Part shown: positions 18,086 to 26,063 of the stretch, in pieces
Position numbering within the stretch: the first letter of the stretch is position 1
Layout of the letters: every line of letters begins with the position of its first letter
DNA from: Albibacterium sp035514885
Lineage (GTDB): Bacteria; Bacteroidota; Bacteroidia; Sphingobacteriales; Sphingobacteriaceae
Length of the DNA stretch: 64,000 nucleotides
Direction: 5' to 3'
NCBI RefSeq assembly: GCF_035514885.1
Contig: NZ_DATJCH010000024.1
Location: 124,001-188,000 of the forward strand
Notes under the pieces: generated by a model
Database searches by the model: none
What the model was told of the DNA's origin: nothing
The model's input: the letters and a program-made list of their open reading frames with translations, nothing else
Position numbers and translations under genes: made by a program

Positions 18086-18736
18086 ATGAAAGAATCTACC
18101 TCTAAAGAACAGATCTTAAAAAAAGTAAGAGCCGCCTTACTCGAAAAGAGAGATAACCCTTATTCGAACCTCGAAGAAACTCCCCTATATCCTCCATTTG
18201 AGGATCCACTGGAAATTGTATTTGCGACTCAGTTCTCGGCCGTTGCTGGAAAATTTGTTTTCTGTGATGGAGAAATTGATTTGGTAGAGAATCTTTTAGC
18301 ATTGGCAGAGAAACATTCATTACGAAAGATGTATGTTTGGGAGCCAAGGTTACAAGAGCTCTTAAATCAGTATGGCTTCCCATTTTACAGCACGGATACT
18401 GACTTCGACAAAGCGGATGCAGGAATCACCTCTTGCGAAGCATTGGTTGCACGGAATGGGAGTATTCTGCTTAGCAATGCTTCTGGAGCAGGAAGACGCC
18501 TGAGCATCTATCCATCCATACATGTAGTTATTGCTTACACTTCTCAACTAGTCGGCGATATAAAAGACAGCCTAGAGCTTTTAAGAGCAAAATATAATAA
18601 CGAACTCCCATCCATGATTAGCTTGGTTACCGGACCTAGTCGCACAGCAGACATTGAAAAAACACTCGTATTAGGAGCTCACGGACCACGAGACTTATAC
18701 CTTTTCCTCCTCGACGATTCTATTGTAAATGTCTAA
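18086..18736 (+). CDS. LUD domain (LutC/YkgG family) protein
   Basis: A 216-residue protein resembling LutC of the lactate-oxidation complex LutABC, and the LUD family generally. Typical features are ADAGITSCEALVARNGSILL in the middle, the segment SLVTGPSRTADIEKTLVLGAHGPRDLYLFLLDD at the C-terminus (family signature GPSRTADIE...GxHGP), and a helical N-terminus. LutA and LutB genes are not here, so its role in lactate use is not certain; stand-alone copies next to ftsH are, as I recall, common in Bacteroidota. The ftsH terminator ends just before its start, so expression must come from readthrough or from a promoter inside that hairpin region. Confidence 0.85.
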   Translation: MKESTSKEQILKKVRAALLEKRDNPYSNLEETPLYPPFEDPLEIVFATQFSAVAGKFVFCDGEIDLVENLLALAEKHSLRKMYVWEPRLQELLNQYGFPFYSTDTDFDKADAGITSCEALVARNGSILLSNASGAGRRLSIYPSIHVVIAYTSQLVGDIKDSLELLRAKYNNELPSMISLVTGPSRTADIEKTLVLGAHGPRDLYLFLLDDSIVNV

Positions 18737-18874
18737 ACAAGACAAATCACTTCATATAATTTCTCGTTTTTACTCCCTTTTTGCAAAGTTTATACACGTT
18801 AGTATTAGCCTTGTAACACTAATCCGCTAATCTTCTAAATTTATTTTATTATTCTTAAATGCTAAATAAATTAG

Positions 18875-18882
18875 TAAATTTG
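18875..18882 (+). promoter_or_regulatory. -7 element abutting the radical SAM gene
   Basis: TAAATTTG matches TAnnTTTG and ends 1 base before the ATG at 18884 and 4 bases before the ATG at 18887. A start of transcription 4-6 bases downstream favours the second ATG and a leaderless message. No clear -33 TTG is present. Confidence 0.45.
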
Positions 18883-18883
18883 A

Positions 18884-19951
18884 ATGATGGATTCAGAAAG
18901 AGAATATTTAAAAGGCAGAGGATCAAAAATAAATCCAAACAATAAATTTGCGCAAAACAAATATAAGACTGAGTTTATTGAAGGGCTCGACGAAGAGCTC
19001 TTGGAGAATTCATCCACTCAATTTTATAAGGAAACACCAAAGAAAATAATCAGTATCAATAATAGCCCCGATCTCTCTTTCAGACGATCCATTAATCCTT
19101 ATCAAGGCTGTGAACATGGCTGTATATATTGCTATGCTCGGAATTCACATGAATACTGGGGTTTTAGTGCCGGATTAGATTTCGAGCGAAAAATCATTGT
19201 AAAACATAAGGCAGCTACTTTACTTGAAGAAACCTTTAATAAAAAGGGCTATCAGGCAGACACCATTATGTTGTCTGGTAATACCGACTGCTATCAGCCC
19301 ATTGAACGAAAACTGAAGATAACACGTTCTTTACTTGAGGTTTTTCAATGCTATCATCATCCAGTGTCTCTTATCACTAAAAACAACCTCATACTCCGTG
19401 ATATTGATATACTGACTGAACTTGCAAAAAACAATCTGGTGCATGTAGCCATCACTATCAACTCTTTAAATGAAGAGCTAAGAATGAAAATGGAACCACG
19501 AACCGTAACAGCCAAAGGAAGATTAAAAGTAATTGAGAAACTGAGCAACGCCGGTATTCCGGTTATGTTAATGTGCGCACCCATTGTACCCGGATTAAAT
19601 AGCGATGAGATGCCACAGTTGATTAAATCTGCAGCTGAATGCGGAGCAAAATCTGCCAGCTTCACCCTTGTAAGACTTAATGGAGCAATCGCTGAAATAT
19701 TCACAGACTGGATAAATAAAGCCTATCCCGACCGGGCAGAGAAAGTTCTTCATGGAATCGCAGAAAGCCATGGAGGAAAACTAAATGATTCAGAATGGTC
19801 CCGGCGATCAAGAGGAAGTGGTCAGATGGCAGAAAGCATCCATAAACTTTTCAATATTTCGCGCAAACGATATATGGGTGAAGCGCATCTACCTCCTTTA
19901 TGTAATGAATTATTTACACCAAAACAGGGGAAGCAATTGAAAATGTTTTAA
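18884..19951 (+). CDS. PA0069-type radical SAM protein (SplB-like)
   Basis: A 355-residue radical SAM protein. The cluster-binding motif is in PYQGCEHGCIYCYAR (CxxxCxxC with an aromatic before the third Cys), followed by NSHEYWGFSAGLDFERKI, which marks the PA0069/SplB-like group. Later segments are IMLSGNTDCYQPIE and VMLMCAPIVPGLN. SplB repairs the spore photoproduct, but this group occurs in non-sporeformers and its substrate is not known. Two ATGs lie in tandem (18884 and 18887); the promoter element favours 18887. The C-terminus (RRSRGSGQMAESIHKLF) is family-typical. Confidence 0.88.
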   Translation: MMDSEREYLKGRGSKINPNNKFAQNKYKTEFIEGLDEELLENSSTQFYKETPKKIISINNSPDLSFRRSINPYQGCEHGCIYCYARNSHEYWGFSAGLDFERKIIVKHKAATLLEETFNKKGYQADTIMLSGNTDCYQPIERKLKITRSLLEVFQCYHHPVSLITKNNLILRDIDILTELAKNNLVHVAITINSLNEELRMKMEPRTVTAKGRLKVIEKLSNAGIPVMLMCAPIVPGLNSDEMPQLIKSAAECGAKSASFTLVRLNGAIAEIFTDWINKAYPDRAEKVLHGIAESHGGKLNDSEWSRRSRGSGQMAESIHKLFNISRKRYMGEAHLPPLCNELFTPKQGKQLKMF

Positions 19952-20033
19952 TCAATAAAATAGCAAGCCATTAAATTTTATTACCTTTCAAGCTTTGCAA
20001 ATCACAGCAAACAAATTGCTTTTAAACAATCAT

Positions 20034-20672
20034 ATGCAGGAGTATATTTTACAAACACCAGTAGCAAGTATTATATTAGTATTTACCTTAATAACAAGCA
20101 TTTATACATTTTCAAATCCTGAACTATTTGGAAAATTGATGCTCCATCCCTACAGTGTCAGTAGAGGCAAAAATATATACACCATTCTAACAAGCGGTAT
20201 TATTCACCGGGATTGGATGCATCTTGCTTTCAATATGCTGACCTTCTTCTTCTTTGCCTTTCCATTAGAACGATTACTGGCTCAACTCAGCAATTGGGGA
20301 CATATTCAATTCCTCTTAATTTATGTTGTAGCCTTAGTTTTAAGCGATATCACAACCATTATAAAGGAAAAACATAATTATCGCTATCATAGTTTAGGAG
20401 CTTCTGGTGCTATTTCTGCCGTCTTGTTTAGCTATATCCTGTTCAATCCAACGATGTCCCTCTATTTATTTTTTATTCCAATTCCTATCCCGGCAGTAAT
20501 ATTCGGTCCATTATTCTTGGTTTACTGTGTATGGGCAGCTAATGCAGCAAGAGACAGCATTAACCACGATGCTCACTTTTATGGAGCATTAAGTGGATTA
20601 AGTATAACGATACTCATGTACCCTCAAATTATTGGGCACTTCATTAACGAAGTATTAGGAATGTTGAATTAG
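20034..20672 (+). CDS. Rhomboid family intramembrane serine protease
   Basis: About 212 residues with six hydrophobic helices. The catalytic serine lies in LGASGAISAVLFSYIL (GxSG) and the catalytic histidine in NHDAHFYGALSGL. The N-terminal loop has HRDWMHLAFNMLTF, the usual HxxxxHLxxNM element. It cleaves membrane-embedded substrates, unknown here. The frame can be read from a TTG at 19995, but the ATG at 20034 (MQEYILQTPVASII) starts just before the first helix and is preferred. It lies 82 bases downstream of the radical SAM gene. Confidence 0.88.
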   Translation: MQEYILQTPVASIILVFTLITSIYTFSNPELFGKLMLHPYSVSRGKNIYTILTSGIIHRDWMHLAFNMLTFFFFAFPLERLLAQLSNWGHIQFLLIYVVALVLSDITTIIKEKHNYRYHSLGASGAISAVLFSYILFNPTMSLYLFFIPIPIPAVIFGPLFLVYCVWAANAARDSINHDAHFYGALSGLSITILMYPQIIGHFINEVLGMLN

Positions 20673-20690
20673 CTTTTAGAGCTAAAAATA

Positions 20691-21680
20691 CTATTCCTTC
20701 AAAAGCTTTTTCACATCTTCTAAAGGAATAAACTGATGATCTTTATCTGTGATAAAAGACATTGGGTTCTCCGGATCCTTGATAATTTCAAACAGAGTAT
20801 AACCCCAGGGTTTCCAGAAATTCTCAATCACCTGGCCATAGGTTTTGGCTTGCCAATTATCAAATATAGGCCTTGAATTAACACCTAATAAAGACATCGG
20901 TTCAATATAAAAACGATCATCGATAGAAGAGATCATATAATCAGGCAAACGATTAAAAAGATAGCAAGAATAAAAGAACCGTCCGCATAGTTCTTCAAAC
21001 TGGATGGGATGCAGTTTCTGATCTTTTACAACAGATAAAATATCTTCGTGATAGGTTAGATTAGCTCCATTATCTTGTAAGCAAGCAATAATACCCAAAT
21101 TTTTGATCCGTAAAGAATAAACCAGGGTATTGATTTCATCGCGGTAATTATAGGTGTTCTCCGGATTATCAACCTCATAAACTAAGATACTGAAAGGAAG
21201 AACCGTTTCGTACTCGATATCTTCAATAAGTGACTGCAACATGACATGTAAGTTTCTAAACTTATGAACCAAAGTCTGAGAAAAATTCATATCCTCACCG
21301 CTCAACACCTGTTGCTTGATCCCTACTTGTATTTCATTAAAAATAATACCGTAAACCCATTTCGAGATCCATTGAAATAGCGTTAGCTTATCTAATTCCT
21401 TCACGCCTTCATAACCTTTTTCAAAAGCAATACGAACATGCTCATCCAACTCACTTAACCGTTTATAAACATCCGGAGAGCAAGGCAATTTTAAATCACT
21501 GTAATTTTTATAACTTTCGTCCAGCATTTTAAAAGGTTGATCATCAATATTATGCTCCTTTAAAATCCAATCTGGAAAAACAGTATAAAAAGAAGGCTGA
21601 TCAAGTTTAACCCCGCTTAAAAAACACGTATTATTATCGAAAGAAAATCCATCAAAAGGATTGTAAAGCTGCTTTTCCAT
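20691..21680 (-). CDS. Unknown protein with possible degenerate HNH-like zinc fold
   Basis: A 329-residue soluble protein I do not recognise. Near the N-terminus it reads NTCFLSGVKL (18-27) then FYTVFPDWILKEHN, and later LKLPCSPDVYKRLSELDEHV. This spacing recalls HNH-type domains (C..G, EHVFPKWL, CxxCN...LSxLE), but the first His of the HNH motif and the second Cys of each pair are missing, so nuclease activity is doubtful. The rest is helical and Trp/Tyr-rich (LFQWISKWVYGIIFNEI). It converges on the rhomboid gene with an 18-base gap, and it is divergent from ybeY. Confidence 0.7.
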   Translation of the reverse strand: MEKQLYNPFDGFSFDNNTCFLSGVKLDQPSFYTVFPDWILKEHNIDDQPFKMLDESYKNYSDLKLPCSPDVYKRLSELDEHVRIAFEKGYEGVKELDKLTLFQWISKWVYGIIFNEIQVGIKQQVLSGEDMNFSQTLVHKFRNLHVMLQSLIEDIEYETVLPFSILVYEVDNPENTYNYRDEINTLVYSLRIKNLGIIACLQDNGANLTYHEDILSVVKDQKLHPIQFEELCGRFFYSCYLFNRLPDYMISSIDDRFYIEPMSLLGVNSRPIFDNWQAKTYGQVIENFWKPWGYTLFEIIKDPENPMSFITDKDHQFIPLEDVKKLLKE

Positions 21681-21795
21681 GCGGGCAAAGATAACATTTA
21701 TGCCCCTTCAAAAGTGTCAGTTAAAAGTTGAAATAAAAACAATAAATTCGCAACATATTAAGTCATGGACTTTGACTCAAAACTAAGAAGCACAA

Positions 21796-22224
21796 ATGAA
21801 ACCGAAAATTCATTTCTTTACAGAAGATATCGAGTTTAAATTAAAAAATAAAACAATTCTTAAAAAATGGATTATCGACAGCGTCCAAGCTGAAAATGCA
21901 TTTGTAGGAGAGCTTAATTTTATTTTTTGTTCAGATGAATACCTGTTAAAAATTAACCAGGAATATCTAAATCACGATACCTATACAGATATCATCACTT
22001 TTGATAGCAGTGAGGAAGAAGATGAAATATCCGGCGATATATTTATCAGCGCAGAAAGAGTTACAGAAAATGCTTCCCAACTTAAGATAGACCTACAAAC
22101 AGAATTACATCGGGTAATAATTCACGGCGTATTGCACCTGATTGGTTTTCTTGATAAAACACCGAAAGATAAAACACTTATGACTTCAAAAGAAGATCAT
22201 TATTTGAATAGTCGCAATTTCTAA
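21796..22224 (+). CDS. ybeY: Endoribonuclease YbeY (rRNA maturation)
   Basis: A 142-residue YbeY, needed for 16S rRNA 3' end maturation and ribosome quality control. Typical segments are INQEYLNHDTYTDIITFD, ISGDIFISAERV and the metal site HGVLHLIGFLD. The usual motif is Hx3Hx5H; here the third position is Asp, followed by KTPKDKTLMTSKEDHYL. This appears to be the Bacteroidota form rather than damage, since the rest of the protein is intact. It starts 115 bases from the divergent unknown gene. Confidence 0.93.
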   Translation: MKPKIHFFTEDIEFKLKNKTILKKWIIDSVQAENAFVGELNFIFCSDEYLLKINQEYLNHDTYTDIITFDSSEEEDEISGDIFISAERVTENASQLKIDLQTELHRVIIHGVLHLIGFLDKTPKDKTLMTSKEDHYLNSRNF

Positions 22225-22350
22225 TTAAGGAAGAATACCCCCTTTTACATCATATCCTCATTTTTTCTAAAGAAAGTAATTCAATTACTAAAGGACTATT
22301 ACCTTCTCTTATCATTGTTTTATCCTGATTTTACAATTCTAAATACATAC

Positions 22351-22466
22351 AAAGGACTTCCTTATAATTTTCAAGGGACTTCGTAGGGACATTATACGGG
22401 TTTGCCCCTATGAAGTCCCTATGAAGTCCCTAGAAGGTCTCAAGAAAGTCCCTTGAATTATAGAAC
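22351..22466. repeat. REP-like nested hairpin built on a GGGACTTC core
   Basis: The core GGGACTTC or its complement GAAGTCCC occurs about six times, some copies imperfect. AGGGACTTCGTAGGGAC (22374-22390) pairs with GTCCCTATGAAGTCCCT (22415-22431) with one mismatch that would be a G-U pair in RNA. The right side is an 11-base tandem repeat CCCTATGAAGT (22406-22416, 22417-22427) with a third decayed unit. Outer arms TATAATTTTCAAGGGACTT and AAGTCCCTTGAATTATA extend the hairpin to about 100 bases. It looks like a REP or MITE-type element parked between convergent genes. Confidence 0.65.
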
Positions 22467-22575
22467 TAATTACATTGAAATGTCTTTGTACTCTCAACCT
22501 TTTTAAAAAAATTAAGACAAACTAATCGATGATAAATTCGTGATGAATAGGAATTTGAAATTGATTCTAAACAAA

Positions 22576-22604
22576 AAAAGCTGTTCCGGATTGGAACAGC
22601 TTTT
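22576..22604 (-). terminator. Terminator of the YugP peptidase gene, possibly bidirectional
   Basis: The stem AAAAGCTGTTCC (22576-22587) pairs perfectly with 22593-22604 around a 5-base loop. On the minus strand the stem is followed by a run of seven T, so it chiefly ends the leftward peptidase transcript. On the plus strand the T tract is interrupted (TTTTCTGTTT), giving a weaker terminator for ybeY. Confidence 0.8.
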
Positions 22605-22686
22605 CTGTTTATTTTTATTACGCTTTTGCTATAAAAGTAAAAGCAAGTTTTTCAATTGTATTAATTCGGTTAATAAACTGAATTAA

Positions 22687-23373
22687 TTAATCACGTCCTC
22701 CAAATAAGAAGCTTGCATAATAAAGCAAGGTTGCTAATGAAGCCAATGCTGCAACTACATAGGTCATAGCTGCCCATTTTAAAGCGTCTTTAGCGCCGCC
22801 ATGCTCAACACTGTCACCCATCACACCTGGATTCAACTGAAGCCATGCTAATGCTCTTTTAGAGGCATCAAATTCAACCGGTAAGGTAATGAAGGTAAAC
22901 ATAGTTGTGATTCCCAAAGCTCCTACTCCAATTGCCAACAACAATGGATTACCTGATGAAAAGAACATCAGAACACCGATCAACAATACTATGGAGGTCA
23001 TCTTAGATGCAATATTAACCATTGGAACTACGGCAGAACGTAAAGTAAGCCAAGAGTATGCCTTGGCATGTTGAACTGCGTGTCCGCATTCATGGGCTGC
23101 AACTGCTGCTGATGCAACACTTCTACCTTCATAAACTTCAGGACTTAAGTTAACAGTACGATCGGCCGGATTGTAATGGTCCGATAATCTTCCTTGAGCC
23201 GATAATACCTGAACATCATAGATTCCATTATCGTGCAACATTTTTAAAGCAATGTCCTTTCCACTCATTCCACTTGCCAACGGAGTTTCTGAGTATTTCT
23301 TAAATTTATTTTTAAATTTCCACTGTACTCCGAAACTGATAATCGCAATCGCGATGAATAATATCATTCCCAT
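22687..23373 (-). CDS. YugP-family neutral zinc metallopeptidase
   Basis: A 228-residue membrane-bound peptidase. An N-terminal helix (MILFIAIAIISFGVQW) is followed by GMSGKDIALKMLHDNGI and the segment DHYNPADRTVNLSPEVY. The zinc motif is HECGH in AAVAAHECGHAVQHAKAY. Two or three C-terminal hydrophobic segments include the FTFITLPVEFDASKRAL signature. The family role is poorly defined. The gene stands alone, is followed by a good terminator, and is divergent from rmuC. Confidence 0.9.
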   Translation of the reverse strand: MGMILFIAIAIISFGVQWKFKNKFKKYSETPLASGMSGKDIALKMLHDNGIYDVQVLSAQGRLSDHYNPADRTVNLSPEVYEGRSVASAAVAAHECGHAVQHAKAYSWLTLRSAVVPMVNIASKMTSIVLLIGVLMFFSSGNPLLLAIGVGALGITTMFTFITLPVEFDASKRALAWLQLNPGVMGDSVEHGGAKDALKWAAMTYVVAALASLATLLYYASFLFGGRD

Positions 23374-23568
23374 ATTTTCTTTTTAATTTTTTAAATTTCA
23401 ATTTTATACTAAACTGCTATCAAATTATATACCGTTGTAAAAATAACAGAATAAATGAGCAAAAAGCGCCCTATTATGTAATATTTTAATGAATAAGACT
23501 GATAATGACTTTTAAAAAAATCAAATACTGACAAAATATCAGGAGTTCTATTTCATCATCAATTTTAC

Positions 23569-23576
23569 TACCTTTG
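23569..23576 (+). promoter_or_regulatory. Probable rmuC -7 element
   Basis: TACCTTTG fits TAnnTTTG, 22 bases before the rmuC ATG. The -33 region has no exact TTG at the expected distance. Confidence 0.4.
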
Positions 23577-23598
23577 ATTTTACTAATATTTTTATCAA

Positions 23599-24984
23599 AT
23601 GGATTATTTAATCATCGCACTTCTTCTTACTTTATTTCTATTCGTGATTTTGTTGTTCTTTAAAAAAACAGGTACTACAAAAAATGGTGAAAGTGTGGAG
23701 TTTGATCTGATAAAAAAAGATCGGGATGAATTAGCTCTACAACTAGCGCGATCTGAACAAGAGGTTATTAGCTTACAAGAAGAAAAAAAAAATATGCTTG
23801 CTCTTCTAAAACAAGACAACGATCAATTACGAAATGATTTAACAAGAGAAAGAGAAGAACATATCCAATCGCAAAAGCAGCTGGAAAAAATAAGCTCTTA
23901 TTTTAATGCCCAAACTGAAAAAATAAATGAGCAAAAGGAAGAGATAAAATCCATTAAAGATCAATTGAATAAAGATTTCGAATTGATTGCTAATCGTATT
24001 TTACAAGAGAAATCAGATCGCTTTGCAGAGTCGAATCATAAAAATCTTTTCCAAATTTTAGCTCCCTTAAAGGAGAATCTTAAAACTTTCGAAGCTAAAG
24101 TAGATAAGGTTTATACAGAAGAAACCAAGGATAGAAATTCATTGAAAGGAGCAGTTGAATTATTGATTGAACAGAGTAAGCAAATTCAGGATGAGGCAAA
24201 TAGCTTAACCAGAGCTTTGAAAGGCAATAATAAAAAGCAAGGTAATTGGGGAGAAGTAATTTTAGAGCGTGTATTAGAACGTTCTGGTTTATTGAAAGAT
24301 CGGGAATATCGCTTGCAGGCTAGTTTCACAGATAATGAAGGACAACGTTTACAACCTGATGCTATTATTGATTTACCGGATGAGAAAAACTTAGTAATTG
24401 ATTCAAAGGTCTCTTTGATTGCCTATGAAAGATGGATTAATAGTGAGCTTGAAGAAGAAAAAATTGAATATTCTAAACAGCACCTTCAATCAGTTAAAAA
24501 TCATATAATAGAGCTTTCTTCAAAAAATTACTGTGATATCTACCAAATTAACTCTCCGGATTTTGTGCTACTGTTTATTCCAATTGAGTCTTCTTTTAGT
24601 ATGTCTATCAGCTTAGATAGCGATCTATTTAATTTTGCCTGGGATAGACGTGTGGTAATTGTTAGTCCGTCAACTCTTTTGGCAACCTTAAGAACTATTG
24701 CAGGTTTATGGAAACAAGAACGTCAAAATAGGAATGTTATCGAAATTGCTCGAGAGGCCGGACTATTATATGATAAGTTTGTAGGTTTTACAGAAGATAT
24801 GGATAAGGTTGAAAAACAAATTAATTTGCTTAGCCGTACACACGAAGATGCTCGTAAGAAATTAGAAACCGGTAGGGGTAATATAATTTCTAAAATTGAA
24901 AAGCTTAAAACTCTGGGAGCAAAAACAAGTAAAGGGCTTGATCCAAAATACCTGGATGAAGACTTAATAGATCAAGTTCAATAA
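23599..24984 (+). CDS. rmuC: DNA recombination protein RmuC
   Basis: A 461-residue protein. The N-terminus is one transmembrane helix (about residues 3-20), followed by a long coiled coil (about 40-210) rich in Glu, Gln and Lys. The C-terminal RmuC nuclease-like domain has KKQGNWGEVILERVLERSGL, QRLQPDAIIDLPDEKNLVIDSK-type and VVIVSPSTLLATLRTI motifs. RmuC limits inversions at short inverted repeats and is thought to belong to the PD-(D/E)xK nuclease fold. It converges on thiL with a 5-base gap. Confidence 0.94.
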   Translation: MDYLIIALLLTLFLFVILLFFKKTGTTKNGESVEFDLIKKDRDELALQLARSEQEVISLQEEKKNMLALLKQDNDQLRNDLTREREEHIQSQKQLEKISSYFNAQTEKINEQKEEIKSIKDQLNKDFELIANRILQEKSDRFAESNHKNLFQILAPLKENLKTFEAKVDKVYTEETKDRNSLKGAVELLIEQSKQIQDEANSLTRALKGNNKKQGNWGEVILERVLERSGLLKDREYRLQASFTDNEGQRLQPDAIIDLPDEKNLVIDSKVSLIAYERWINSELEEEKIEYSKQHLQSVKNHIIELSSKNYCDIYQINSPDFVLLFIPIESSFSMSISLDSDLFNFAWDRRVVIVSPSTLLATLRTIAGLWKQERQNRNVIEIAREAGLLYDKFVGFTEDMDKVEKQINLLSRTHEDARKKLETGRGNIISKIEKLKTLGAKTSKGLDPKYLDEDLIDQVQ

Positions 24985-24989
24985 AGCTG

Positions 24990-26042
24990 TTAATTTTCTT
25001 CCTTTTTCTTAAGTGAATTCCATCCTTGAGCAATTAGTGGATGTACTTTATTAGATTTAGAAATCATATCGCATCCTGCAGATGGCTCAGTAATATGCCC
25101 GATAACGGTAATATCTAATAAACCTTTAACTTTATCATAATCACTTTGTGGAATGGTAAATAATAACTCATAATCTTCACCACCGCTTAGAGCACAAACA
25201 GTAGGATCTAAACCAAACTCAAAAGCAGTATCGTATGTCATTGGATCTATAGGAATCTTTTCTTCATAAATTTTACAGCCTTTATCAGATTGTTTACAAA
25301 TATGAAGTATTTCAGATGCTAGGCCGTCAGATACATCAATCATAGAACTTGGTAATATATCTTTTTCTGCTAATAATTCTACGATATCTCTTCTTGCTTC
25401 CGGTTTTAATTGTCTTTCTACAATATAATCTTTGCCTTCTAAATCGGGTTGGATGTTAGGATTATCCAAGAATATTTTCTTTTCCCTTTCCAATAGCTGT
25501 AAACCTACATAAGCACCGCCCAAATCGCCTGAAACGCATATTAAATCGCCTTCTTTAGCTCCGCTCCGGTAAACTACTTTTGATTGATCTGCGTAACCAA
25601 TGCTGGTAACACTAATCACTAAACCTTGGGCAGAAGCAGAGGTGTCCCCTCCTACTAAATCAACATTATATTTTTTACAAGCTATTAAAGCTCCTTCATA
25701 AATTTCTTCAACAGCTTCTAATGGAAATTTACTGGATAAACCGATGGAAAATGTAATTTGAGATGCTATACCATTCATGGCATAGATATCACTTAAATTA
25801 ACTTGAACGGCTTTATAACCCAAATGCTTTAAAGGCACATAGCGTAAATCAAAATGAATACCTTCCAATAATAAATCAGTAGAAATTAGTGTTTTTTTAT
25901 CGGCAAAATCCAATACTGCAGCATCATCACCAATACCTTTAACAGTTGATTTTTCATTTAGTACAATTGATTTTGTTAAATGTTCAATTAAACCAAATTC
26001 ACCCAATTCTTCTAAATTCGTTCTTTCTTTATTATCAAACAT
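24990..26042 (-). CDS. thiL: Thiamine-monophosphate kinase
   Basis: A 350-residue ThiL, making thiamine diphosphate from thiamine monophosphate and ATP. It has the N-terminal GIGDDAAVL metal/ATP motif, STDLLLEGIHFDLRY, the Asn/Asp-rich YNVDLVGGDTSASAQGL and the C-terminal IDVSDGLASEILHI and SGGEDYELLFT motifs. The length is normal. It lies 21 bases downstream of nadA on the same strand, so the two cofactor genes probably share the nadA promoter. Confidence 0.95.
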   Translation of the reverse strand: MFDNKERTNLEELGEFGLIEHLTKSIVLNEKSTVKGIGDDAAVLDFADKKTLISTDLLLEGIHFDLRYVPLKHLGYKAVQVNLSDIYAMNGIASQITFSIGLSSKFPLEAVEEIYEGALIACKKYNVDLVGGDTSASAQGLVISVTSIGYADQSKVVYRSGAKEGDLICVSGDLGGAYVGLQLLEREKKIFLDNPNIQPDLEGKDYIVERQLKPEARRDIVELLAEKDILPSSMIDVSDGLASEILHICKQSDKGCKIYEEKIPIDPMTYDTAFEFGLDPTVCALSGGEDYELLFTIPQSDYDKVKGLLDITVIGHITEPSAGCDMISKSNKVHPLIAQGWNSLKKKEEN

Positions 26043-26063
26043 GTTGTTTCTTTCTAATAATTA

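Larger units (their letters stand above)
22225..22686. other. 462-base intergenic region with repeat hairpin and terminator
   Basis: The space between ybeY and the convergent peptidase gene has no convincing open frame. It holds the REP-like hairpin repeat (22351-22466) and a terminator (22576-22604), both listed separately. The remaining sequence is AT-rich with no clear promoter or RNA gene. Confidence 0.7.

Noticed and set aside
22351..22466. This region as the origin instead of the nadA-nadB gap
   Set aside because: It has inverted repeats but no DnaA-box-like sites, and C still exceeds G on the plus strand to its right (23374-23598, 27061-27180).
22225..22686. The repeat hairpin region as a CRISPR array
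   Set aside because: The repeated unit is 8-11 bases, arranged as inverted and tandem copies without regular spacers, and there are no cas genes.
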